Positions 22,431 through 33,967 of a stretch of 64,000 bases of DNA are shown piece after piece. The DNA is from Nymphaea colorata (taxonomy: Eukaryota > Streptophyta > Magnoliopsida > Nymphaeales > Nymphaeaceae). The position numbers and the translations under genes are program-made. A model generated the notes under the pieces. It was not told where the DNA came from. It made no database searches and saw only the letters and a list, made by a program, of their open reading frames with translations. The stretch covers positions 5,468,001-5,532,000 of the forward strand of contig NC_045150.1 in the NCBI RefSeq assembly GCF_008831285.2, written 5' to 3'. How positions within the stretch are numbered: the first letter of the stretch is position 1; each line of letters begins with the position of its first letter.

Positions 22431-23769
22431 GTTTCCGCGTTGGTGTTTGAAAAGTGGATCTTTCTTGGAACTTTCGATGTTGCTAGAGAACCAATCGTTG
22501 CAGCTAGAAGCCAAAGAATTGTTTATGCCGCTTTCGTCAGGGCCCTAAAAAGTGATTGTCCATCTTCTCCTGCGTCACATTCTGCGAGTAGAGAAGTGCA
22601 CGCAACGAATGTCCTATATTTTCCAGTGGTAGAAATCATCCTCTAGTTTGTGGGATTCAGTATCCGAATATGGGTGTTAGAGCACTGGCTTGGGTCAGTG
22701 GCTTGTAGGTGGGCAGTTACTTGTTTTTGCATGGATGCGCACACTCTTTGTGCCAATGAAGAGAGGCGATGCACCAGTTGATGTGCAATGTAGGCGCTGA
22801 CGCAGTCCTGAACCTTAAGAGCATGGGAGGTGGAGAGGGGGGCTGGAGTTCTCATTTGAGGGGTAGAGAAATATGCTGGTAAGAGGAAAGTTGCGATTGA
22901 TGAAGACCCGATGTGGCTTCAGGGATCGCAATAAGCGCAGTTGTTACTGATGAAATGATATCCAATCGCAGAGCATGTATTTGGGAGGTTGAAACGAGAA
23001 ATAAGCCAATCTTTAGTTACTTGTTAAGTCATTCAGTAATCTACTGTATCCACCTCGATTTATGCTTCTAAAACAAGCTTTTGGTCACATTTAGTAAAGT
23101 TCAATCAATTTAGTGCTCAATTACCGATTCAACGTGGAGTTCTCTTACTAAATCTGATAAACACCCCTGGCGGATTGATATCATAATGGAGATTACGTGG
23201 AAAATTGGATTTTACGTTGCCTCTGGCAACTTGTGAACATGCATGCATTCCTGGAATCAAATCTAGGGGACGTGACAACGGCTTATTTGGAATCCACTTC
23301 TTGCTTTCTTAGACTTTGAAGAAGGGACCGAATTCCATGTTTTTAGACGGCAGCTTTGGCTAAGATGGGATTCATCGGGGAAGCACTCAGCAGAACAGCC
23401 CCACCCAGAAAGGGAAAAACAAAGGATTCCATCAACTTGGTTGTCTTGTTCTTTACACCTGTGAAGAGGTGAACCCAACTAACCAATTTATAAAACAAGG
23501 AACAAAAAGGAGACCTTTGAGTACCTCGCAGCTACCTTGGATCCACTGCGCTTCCTGCACCAACGGAACGTGCTTGCTTAATACTCTTCTTAAATGGTAA
23601 GCACAACAAAGTTGAAAAACACGATTTGCTTTTATTTTATTTACATATATGGGGAGTGCGGGACAAGCCAATGGTGTTATCTACTTTTTTTGTTGCTTTG
23701 AAGCTTACTCTTTTTAAGCTAATATGTATGACCTATAGTTCTGCCACATTGGGTAACCACACAATTCAC

Positions 23770-24115
23770 TAAGGCTGGGCACCGGGCCTGGCCGCTGGTG
23801 GGTAATTGGTACTCGGCTTGACTCAGGCTTGGAAAAAAAGGGCACCGGGCCGGCTTGATAATTTATGAAGCCAGCCTGGTTGGGCCTGATAAGCTCAATT
23901 GAGCCCGATAATTTTTTTAATATATATTTTATTGATTTATGTATATATATATAATATTTTATTACAATTAATTACATATATATATTTATTTATATTAAAA
24001 ATATATTTTTTAATTTAATCAGGCTGGGCTCGGGCTCGAGTTTTAATGGTCGGGTTGGGCACCAGGCCAGATTTATGGTGTTTTTTTTTCTGCTTGAGCC
24101 CGATGCCCAGGCTTA
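23770..24115. mobile_element. hAT-type MITE (346 bp)
   Basis: Terminal inverted repeats TAAGGCTGGGCACCGGGC and TAAGCCTGGGCATCGGGC (right end reverse-complemented) are flanked by a perfect 8-bp target duplication caattcac (23762-23769 and 24116-24123), the hAT size. The ends are GC-rich 'GGGCTCGGGC' sequence and the centre is AT-rich and non-coding. Confidence 0.85.
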
Positions 24116-24123
24116 CAATTCAC

Positions 24124-27100
24124 CCACAATAACAGGTGAGCAAGAGGAGACTAACCCCACCACCCAAATGAAAGCCGAAGCTTTCTCCTTCCTCTCTTCT
24201 CTTTAGGGTCCATGGCTGTTTTCCTGTGCTTCGAGGTGACACCTCCGCTATACACTCCCTCGGTTCCACCAACCCCATCAAAAATGGGAGAAAAATATAA
24301 TTCACTTTCTTGTATAAGTATACAAAAAATTATATTTTCTATAGAACTTGCATCGAGGATTTTATATCCAAAAATGCCTAATTTTCAATTGACGTGAATG
24401 CGATCCTAAAGTTGATTTAGTAGAAAATGTAAACTAATTAGTTACCATTTTTTGAGTTTAAATGTGTTTCTTGAGCAATAATCGACTCAAGTGTTCCTAT
24501 TACAGCAAGAGTTTCATATTGGAAAATATAATTGACGAGTTAGTTATGGCAACTAGTGGGAACTTGTGCTATGGTGTTAGACAAATGACTCAAAACTTTC
24601 CCGTTCTAGAAGGACCATTTAAAAACTCAAATGATAACCACCAAATTGATTTTGTAAAGTTAGGTTTCATCTAACAATGCAATTTGACCTAACCACAAAA
24701 TGGAATTGTGATTTCTCATATTTTAAGAACCAAAAAATGACAATGTCAAATCATGTTCTCTCTACTTGACTAGCTAAATTCAAGACAATACAACCAGTCA
24801 AACTTTAGGTGCGCCAATCGTCTTCTTCTTACCTTCCAATGTTGTTGGTTGGACATATTAAATTCAATCGGCTTTAGTCTTAAAATCCATGCCGTTCGAG
24901 GCTGCCGGAGCAACTCCGGCACTCCCTCTCTCTCGTTTTTGACGGGGTCGACGGTCACGCTAGAAGAAAGGCAGGTCAATAATGATAAATATACAGATGG
25001 AAAAATTGAAACTTCATAGCACTTTTTCTCAGATGTCTCACATCAATTTAAATTATATAACTAGAGTCTTTCGTCAAAATTTTCGGGCTCACTGTAAATT
25101 GCAGGGCTTTTTGGTCGAGCGTCGAAATATTTGGATTCGTGAGGCAGTTTGAATAGTTGGTTCCACTATTCATTTTAGTAGGCACTACCATTCTTCTGTC
25201 ATGGGGATTGATTTCTTTTGTTTGAGTAAATCTGTTCAACATGGAAGGAAGTTTTAGTAGATACAATAATAACTAAAGGTACGTGAGTGGATGTCAAAAC
25301 ATGTCGGAACCTTACCAAGAAAGTGCAGAACAGCTACGGACCTTCAGTTACCTCAAATGGCTTCCCATGGCTAATGCATATGCAGGCACTTTGTATTAAA
25401 TTTATGATGTTCTTTCAAGGCATCTGTAAAGTTTATCAGTCCCTTTTGTCCACTATCCACAATGATAATTTATTTTTCTTATTTGACATGACCATTAATA
25501 AAATGAAGGCATTTTTAGGATGAACAAAGTTAATGAGAGAGATCGGGATCAACAAACACAAAAAATGAGAACAAAAGCCAAATAACTTGGACGGTCGTTC
25601 CAGAGTACTTTTGGAAGAACAAAAGCAACGGTAAAAACTTCGAATAAATGTTCACTCAAGTAGTGCTGCATTTATCATATCCTCCACTAGAACAGATCAG
25701 AAAAAACCAAGAGTGAACTATTTTCAGTACAGAAGTTAAAAGCATCGCACAAGGTGACGCATCTTCTGAAGTATGGAGTAAAAGGCCAATCACTATGAAG
25801 TATGAACAAATAAGTATCTATGTAGAAACTAACAATGGGCTTCTGACTAGTTAGTAAGAGCAATGCAGCCCACCACCGACTTATGTCATGAAGAGTCATT
25901 GCATCTAAAATCCGACTAGACATGAACAGTAATTCTCTTGTTCTTCTGTTATTTTCCCTACCAGAAATTTACACAATATTTGCACAATGAAGACCAGCAG
26001 TGAAAAAAGAGTCCATGTTGCAGTACCTCTTGCTACATGAATTCCAAAACTTGCAAATGAACATTAGAAGCATGTATCAAGATGATGACCAATCCGTCAA
26101 CCAGTGGACTGCTTTAATCACAAACTTTCCAATGAGACTTGCACGAACATCTTGCTCTCAAGAGGAAATAGTTGCCCCCGCAAAGTCTAGGTGGAGCCTA
26201 CGCAGACCATTTGATTGTACAGTGTGACGTCCAGTACCATTAAGTATAATGTACAATGTTTCAGCTTCCAGGTTTAGCTCAGTCACCGCCTGCAAGTACT
26301 CTGGTGAAAGAAAAATTGAAATTTAACCTTGTTCAGCAGAAACTATGTTCTACATGAAATCGTTAAACTTCAATTCCTGTTTCCTTCTTTTCTCTTGAAC
26401 AGGCCGATAGTCACGACCTTCTACGGTTGTAGACAAACCAGTTTGGCAGGAAGCACGAAAGAAAAAAAGAGAAAAATTTAATATAATGAATCAGATTGTC
26501 CAACGCACAAGATAACCTGCCAAGACTTAAAAGAGTTGGCAGGCACTTATCTTACCACAAAGTATTGTTTGTTTGAGTCGCTGGAAGCATGCATCACTGT
26601 GAACTTACCTTGCCCGGATGAAGTATATGCAACAGGTTGACGTGCCTATTATTTGATATAATCATTTTGCCATTGCTGCAAGGATGACGGAACCCAAATA
26701 GGCAATTGCTCAAGCTCTTCACGGAACTCAGAGGCTCCACTGGATGGTATCACCATCAATTGGAACCATCAAGACCTAGTCTTCTATCTTTACCTAGGCA
26801 TTAACCTCATCAATCAGGAGGAATGAATGGCTATGCTATTCATGAACCCCACTCTCGAGCCACCGATAGGAAGAGGTTCCATACTGAAGAAGAAAAACTA
26901 CAATTAACTTGATAAGAGAGTCATCCTGTAGACAAAGTCTGATACAGAATAGCCTGCAAAAAGGTTCAGGTACAGATATGATATTCAACAAGGGGTTAGC
27001 AATCCTATCACAGCCTAGACCATCTACCAAGTGGGAGACATAACAAGCTATGGACAATCATGGATAAAAGCAAAAGCGGGTTAAAGTTATCAGCGGGTGA

Positions 27101-27800
27101 AAGTGCGCCTCATGAGTGAGAGACGTCCACCTCGGCACAAACATTGAGCCATCGGAATTTTGAACTTCGGAGTTCAGGCCTTCAGGGAGAGCTCAAGTAT
27201 CGGAAAATCCTGTCAACTACTGGCAAAATGTGTAACTGAACCCTGTTTATGGGAAGAATTTTCCAGAGCCAAGTAGAAGGACCATTCATAAGAGACGCAT
27301 TCAAGTGGGCAGGAAGATTATACCAATGTAGTCAGAACTCTATGCAAGAAATATATCGAATTGTTGGCACGAAATGAATTTCCACGGTTTCCCTCATCAC
27401 AAGATCCAAAAAAGGCCGAGTTTCTGTAACCTAAGAAGGTCGTTCTATTGACTGATCTTCTTCTTCTCTCACCCTTCCCCAGACCAACTTGACCAGAACT
27501 AATCTAATTTTAATGCTAAATCGAGCTCACATAATAAGACTATGGAGGCACAAATTTGAAGCAGTTGCAAGGAATAAGAAATTTTTTAAAAAAAAAGGCC
27601 AGTAAACCAAGAAAACATTTCCCTATGCGAACTGTTCAATGCATCGTTAAATAGAAAGGTAAAAGAAGAAAATTTAAGGAAAAGGCGAAAATATGGAAAG
27701 GCAGAAAAACATACGACGATAAGGATAAGGCTAATCAGCAGGTAGAAGAGGAAGAAGAAGAGGCAACTACTCAAAAAGAAACAGTTTTTCATTTTTTATT
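24124..27800. other. Intergenic region without a recognised gene
   Basis: No family could be recognised. Short coding-like pieces occur on the minus strand between 25687 and 26830: LEAETLYIILNGTGRHTV near 26190-26250 after an acceptor-like TTGCAG, PIWVPSSLQQWQNDY near 26650-26700, and SRILDAMTLHDISRWWAALL near 25860-25920. They could be exons or remains of an unknown gene or transposon. No continuous model could be built. Confidence 0.3.
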
Positions 27801-27823
27801 TATATTATTTATGATCATAATTT

Positions 27824-28660
27824 TCAATAGCCAACACCCTCGAGTCCATAGAGCACACCCGCGTACTTCTCCGTTGTGCCGCGGAGGATGCTGTCCTTCA
27901 TGCGGAGGAAAGAATCCCATGTGAGCAGGCTGTCAGAGCCAGCCTGGTGGCACTTTCCTGCCCTGCGCTCAACGTTCAGCGAGTCGGCGAGCCGATCGAG
28001 CCCGCCGTGGAGACCATCGGCGTACCGCATCAGGTGCTTGAGATCGTAGACCTTGCAGAAGAAGATGCTCAGCAAGCTGAGGAAATCAACGCGGTTGTCA
28101 GGCAGCGACCGGCAAGTCAGGATCTTGAGCAGGTAACCAAAGTCGTAAGCGCTATGGAAAGTCACCCAAGAGATGGCATCATTGCAGACGAGACCGGACG
28201 ACATAAGGAGCTCAGCGAATCTGGCGGAGTCGATCCCGTCGGTGCGGTTCCGGGCGAAATCGATGCCGCTGCGCTCGAGGATGGCGACAGAGTCCGGCGC
28301 ACAGATGTCACGGGCGGGATCGAAGTCCCGGAAGTTGAACTGCCAGATGAAGGACGCCGAAGGGTCGCCGAGGTCCGGCAGGACGCCGCACTCGTCGGAG
28401 AGGGTCAGCCCGACCTGGATCAGGTTAAGGACGCCGACGTTGGATCTCAGGGTGTAGTACAGGTAGTCGGAGTGGTGGAGGTACTGCAAGGAGGGGCGGA
28501 GGACGACGCCGGGGAACTCTGTGTCCATCGCGACGAATGGGAAGCTGTCCACCGCCTCCCGGATCAGCTCGAACTCCTCATCCAGGTTGTGCGCCCACAC
28601 CTCCCGCACCTTCACCGGCCTCGTCGTCGCCGTCGTCGTTGTCGTCGTCTCCGGCGGCAT
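27824..28660 (-). CDS. CAF1: CAF1-type poly(A) ribonuclease, CCR4-NOT complex
   Basis: Single-exon 278-aa protein of the DEDD deadenylase family, which shortens mRNA poly(A) tails within the cytoplasmic CCR4-NOT complex. Residues about 17-30 give the conserved VREVWAHNLDEEF. The catalytic set is present: D46 and E48 in FVAMDTEFPG, D173 in FHSAYDFGYLLK, and H238 and D243 in CHQAGSDSLLT. YDLKHLMRY (205-213) is also typical. The frame stays open upstream to an ATG at 28873. I prefer the start at 28660 because a TATA box (28880-28871) overlaps that upstream ATG, so transcription should begin downstream of it. The length from 28660 also matches plant CAF1 proteins. It is intronless and GC-rich, unlike its surroundings. 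Confidence 0.93.
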   Translation of the reverse strand: MPPETTTTTTATTRPVKVREVWAHNLDEEFELIREAVDSFPFVAMDTEFPGVVLRPSLQYLHHSDYLYYTLRSNVGVLNLIQVGLTLSDECGVLPDLGDPSASFIWQFNFRDFDPARDICAPDSVAILERSGIDFARNRTDGIDSARFAELLMSSGLVCNDAISWVTFHSAYDFGYLLKILTCRSLPDNRVDFLSLLSIFFCKVYDLKHLMRYADGLHGGLDRLADSLNVERRAGKCHQAGSDSLLTWDSFLRMKDSILRGTTEKYAGVLYGLEGVGY

Positions 28661-28870
28661 CGTTGTCGTCGCTCCGGCTGCTGACGCTCCCGGAGAGAGG
28701 TTTCCAGGGCGGGTTTCCGCACCGAACGCGGTTTTCCACACCTGTCTTTCGCTTTTCCTCCTCCTCCCCTCCTTTGTCTTTGTCTTTGCCTTTATTTTTT
28801 TTGCTTTTGTTTTTCTCCCTTCCCCACCGAGCTGTTTCAGTGGGAAATGGTGGGTTGGTGGTTTCTCTGC

Positions 28871-28880
28871 CATTTTATAG
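28871..28880 (-). promoter_or_regulatory. TATA box of CAF1
   Basis: The minus strand reads CTATAAAATG. A start site 25-35 nt downstream would fall near 28845, leaving a 5' UTR of about 185 nt that is purine-rich and A-rich. The ATG inside this motif would not be transcribed. Confidence 0.6.
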
Positions 28881-30869
28881 AGAGAGAAAGTTAGAGAGAG
28901 AAAGCGGGGGCTAGTCTTTCGAGGGGTTCGAGTTCGGCACCGTCCTTCAAGGGCTCCCGCTCTTTACCCTTTTCTTTTCCATTAAGGACGTCGGAGTCCC
29001 TTACTTCTACCGCCCGGTCCACGTTTTGGTATAGGGCTAAAAATGTAAATATCCCTGAGTTCTCCATTCGAACTCTCCCTTGAGAGTTCCTGCCTGCCGA
29101 CCTCGAGGCAAAGTGTCACACCGGGTTGGATCGTGGACCCGAAAACCAAATTAAAGATTGGGCTCGACTCACGAGTATTTTGAAAAGGAACTGGATCGAG
29201 TGGGTAATTGACTTGATCCCGTTTACCCAACTTGCAATCTCCAAAAGGCCTAAATTTTGATCCACAGTCCAAACCTGGAAATTTGATTCGGGTCCGGATC
29301 CACCGGGTCATTCGACCCGCTGAGAAAAGATAGTTGGCGTTCATGGCCTGTGGTCCAAAATGAAGCCACGGTCCTCCTCACCTGTCCACACCTAGACATT
29401 TCATGTCACCCTTTCAAGCCCACACCATAATTGGTCGGTTAGTAATAGCTCAATTTGGTCGGTTCATTGATTTGATTTTCATAGATACTACTCTTAAACT
29501 GCGAACGAACCCACTTAAGTGGTTCATTTTCATAGATGTTATTACTCTTAAACTACGAACCAACCCACTTAAAACATGGTGATTGATCAAAACACTGGAC
29601 CGAACCACTGAGCTCAGTGGGGAAGCTCAACTTTGACCAACGTCCACGTCAGATGGACATGGAACCCCCATGAGGTAAAATTACAAAAATGGACAAAACT
29701 CTCAGTCAGAGACACAAATTGAACTGTAGAGGACGAGCCAGGCATACGTAGTCGGCTACCCTGTGTGGGCCATTTACCTCTTTCATATTTATTTATTTTA
29801 TTTATATATGAATGTTTCTTACATTTTAAAATTTAAATAATTGGTCCGAATATGGGCTTAGGGTTCACTAGCTTGATGAATCGCTCGGCAAATTCGACCA
29901 AACTTAATACTTTAATTCAAAATAGTGAAACTTTATTATATGACGTAGACTGATCTGTCAGCACCATAATTGGCGTTTGGTCACCGGTTTTATTCTCTCT
30001 CTCTCTCTCTCTCTTTAAATCGAAACATCTGTTTTGAAAAATGTTTTAATTATGTGGAATGAAATTGACCCGACCCAATAAAAAACCCGGGTTCAGTTGA
30101 ATCGTCTCGGTCTCGCTGAACCGAGTCGAAAAGGAACCAACCATGTTTGACTGTTGAAGGGAAGGGAAGGGTTTGGACCGTGTCGTGTTGAAAAGAGGGA
30201 CGTGGGCCCCGCTGCCGCTCATTATTGATCAACCCGCGTTGCCAGCTACCTGCTGACTCGACGGCCGCTCGACGTTTCGTGTATCTTACGGCAAAGTTCT
30301 CAACAGTTGTCGTAAATTGTTTCTAATAAAACGAATACCATTAAAACATAGATTATTTGGGTGTTATTAAATAATAATAAAGAATTTTGATTTTGGAATT
30401 TTAAAAGTTTCAGTTTGACCTATATACAAAATTTGGAAAATTTATATTTTAGCATCCCTACAACAAAAAATTTTGTGGTTTCCCTTTTGATCTTACCTGA
30501 ATCCAAATTTTAGAATTTTTTTTTCATTTCCTTTTCGGGCACAAAGCACGAAAATTTTAGTTTCCAAATTCTAAAATTGTAATTCTTTGCAAAACAAGAA
30601 TCTCACACTATGAAATTGAAAGGAAAATTAGAAGTGAAAAATTTTCATTCCAATGAAGTGGAAATTTGATTCTGGAAATAAAATTCTAATGCCCCCTTTA
30701 GTCTGGTTAAGAGAACAAATGAAAAATTGAAAAACGTTTGACAAAATTGAAATTGGTCAAAAAATGCATCCTTGTCAAAATCAATCCCTTTTTTCATACA
30801 ATTACCGATTCTAGGTTCCTTGAATTCTGCCAATTTTAAGTTGAATCGCTTCATAGGTGATTCAAAGTG

Positions 30870-31135
30870 AACCACTCGGCCCGAGCAAGGGCCCATCAAG
30901 CCGGCCCAAGTAGGTTTTACTGGAGTCTGATCTGACCCGATAACTTTTAAATAATTAATTTATTATTATTATTATATATTTTATTATTAAAAAATATTTT
31001 ATATTTAAAAAATTTATTTTATAATTTTAAAAATAATTTTTTATTATAGTCCAGCCCGAGTTTCGAACAATGAACCCGAGCTCGAGTTTCGGATATCAAA
31101 CTGACCCGAACCAGTTGTTACGGCCAGGTCTAGCA
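30870..31135. repeat. GC-ended, AT-centred repeat remnant (hAT MITE-like)
   Basis: It has the same architecture as 23770-24115, with CCCGAG/CGGGC-rich ends around an AT-only centre, but no clear inverted repeat or target duplication. A further relative lies at about 32700-32900. Confidence 0.4.
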
Positions 31136-31797
31136 TCAGCCTTCCTAATCTTGGATCTAATCGTTGATCGAAGTTGGTCCAGAATCTAGGTGAGCATGCT
31201 TTCATAAAGTAGCTCAACTTATTTTACATGTAGATTTAAACTTTAAACTTACGAATACTTTGTCATCAATTGCCTGCCAACTTTATAATTAGTTGTTTTA
31301 GATACGTGCAGAATAAATTGCATTTTTGACCAACTTTTTCGACAAATTGGTTTCAAAATGTTGAGAAATGCTTATATACTTTATGAAAATAATTAAATAA
31401 GTGAGTACTAACTAGCAATTGGAGAGGTGCAGTTTATCTATTCATTATTTATTGAAGCATGAAAAATGCATTTGCTCAATCAATAAAATTGTTTTACAAC
31501 AATTGAAGGCAACATCAATTTTCGACCGTTTTTTTACGAACTTGACAATATTATAAATGGTATTTAGGTTATTAAATATGTGGGCACATGGCATTCATAC
31601 AAAAAATTTATATATAAGGGTATTTTAGTGTTGCTGATGTTAAAAAAGTTTGGGTAAGGATGTTGAAAACCTTAAACTACGTTTGACAAATTAAAAGAAA
31701 TAAAAGTTTTAGATTCTGGAAGCTTGATTTTATATATTTTATATGTTACATATACATATTAAAATAATAGAAAATTTAGACATTGTCAGCTTAACAG

Positions 31798-31902
<105 letters not shown>

Positions 31903-33967
31903 TTGTGCACGTTTTTGGTGTATCGGAGATCTTAATGAGCGTAGAAAATAAAAATAAATATTCTCAGAAAAGCAAAAAAAAAGTAGGACAAACCATTTTA
32001 CTCCTTGTACGGCGCATAAAAGACAGATAAAAGTAGTTTTTGAAAGAAAAAGTGTGAATGTATTTGCACACGATGCCTATTTAGGTTATAATTAATTCAT
32101 ATATTGCTGTTGTATGCCATCTTTCACTTATTTTCATTTATATTTCTTTATTTTTTTATGAAGTGTTTAAGATTTTATATTCTCAATTTTCCGATGCTTT
32201 CATTTTTAAGAAAATTTTCATCTGATTTTTTAAGTTAAAGCCAATTTTTTTTTATCAACGATTCTGATTCGATTAGTCTTCCAATCTGATCGAAAACCGA
32301 TTTTGATAAAGCAATGGAAAATGTTATTTTTGAGTTTTTTTAACGAAGTATTTTCGTTTTAGAAAAAATAAAATAATGATTACAAATCTGTTTTAATAAT
32401 TTTCAATAATAAACCCTATGTTGTGCGACTTATTTAATTTCTCAATCAGAACTCGCATGTCAGTGTGAGTATTTTCCATTTCTCAAACGAGAAGTCATTA
32501 TCGTTAAAATTCTCAATGTCTTAAATAATTCTGCATTAGGAGTTTACTCTCATTCTCAACTGTTTTGTCCCATAGAGAGGATAGGTGAAATCGGGTGGTC
32601 ATCCCATAAGTACCGTTCTTCTGAACTGTGATTGAGGGATGTACATTAATTATTATTATATCTCAAAAAAACGCAAAGATTACAGCCTCTTTGAGCTATC
32701 TCAACAAAATCCAATATTTTATTACAATTTAATTATATTTATATATTATTTTATATTAAACATTCATATTTTTTAATTTAATCGAGCCGAACTCGAACTA
32801 AGTTTTAAGTGATAGGCCAGACTCAAGCCCAGGTTTTGAGAATCAAGCCGGCTGGGGCCCAGCTTCTTATTGGGCTAAGCCGGCTGATGTCCAGAGATCC
32901 ATTAAGATTTTAGGACTTGCTACGTTCACTTTTTTTTCCTTTTAAGTAGATGATAAGATTTATTCAAAAGGCCACGATTCTGGTGTCAATTTTCAATGTT
33001 TATTTCTCAAAAAATCGCGTCAGCTTTTGACAAACACCAAACAATAAAAATCGTGATATTTTTTTTCACAAACGAAGCAGTATGGGGCACATCACATGGC
33101 GCAGCATGGAACAGCTAAAAAACAATGCTGGAGGGTTCACAAGAGGTCCCAATCAATAGCGTTTTATGAACCAAACACGTAACGAAGCCACGCCTCCCCA
33201 ATGGGGCCACACCATTAGCAGGTTTCATTGTCAAACACAGCAGAAAGATGAAGACCAGAGGAAATAAGTGAGAAGCCTCCATAGAAGACCCACCTTTTTT
33301 ATTTCTTCACGTTTGGCACCATGTTCTTTCAGTCCACCACAATTCTCCTTTTCTTTTCTTTTTTTTTCTTTTCTTTTCTTTTCTTTTCTCCACCCTTTTT
33401 CAGTCTCCAATTTCCAAACCACTATCACATATGACGCATCACAAATGATTGGTGCCGAAAACGACAAAGTATTATTAGTTTAATCAGTCTGAGGGTTTCA
33501 TTGTTGTTTCCAACCAATCTGAGGTTCTTTAATAAGTTCTGCTCGTCGGATGATTAAAAGGAAAAGAAAAATCAACGTCCGAGTTTTATTGATTTTCATG
33601 GAGACGGGGCTCCTTCTGTCAACCCCCTAAAACTGACCAGGTTCCTGTTTGGTCAAGTCGGCTCTCCTGTCAACATCGAGCTAGAAAAAGAAACACGTTA
33701 TGATGCCATGATATGGACAGTGCATGTCAAAGCAGAGAACTGCAAGGGCATCAACAACAGTAGTGAAATTTTATATTCAATGAATTAAAAGATATGCATC
33801 AGAGATGTACATAAAAGGAATCAATTACTATTGCAGCGCCAATGACATTGGAATACAGTACCTCCAAACAAGCCACAGGAAGTCCATTTCCTTCATAATG
33901 ATAACATAAGTTATGGGGAAAACCAGATGCCAAATTTCAGCAGGTTTGGAGCAACCAAAACTCAATT

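Noticed and set aside
27947-28684. 245-codon open frame on + opposite CAF1
   Set aside because: It is the antisense shadow of the GC-rich CAF1 coding region and resembles no protein family.
28661-28873. N-terminal extension of CAF1 from the upstream ATG
   Set aside because: The ATG overlaps the TATA box and the extension is low-complexity (K/T/A-rich). The 278-aa form matches the family.
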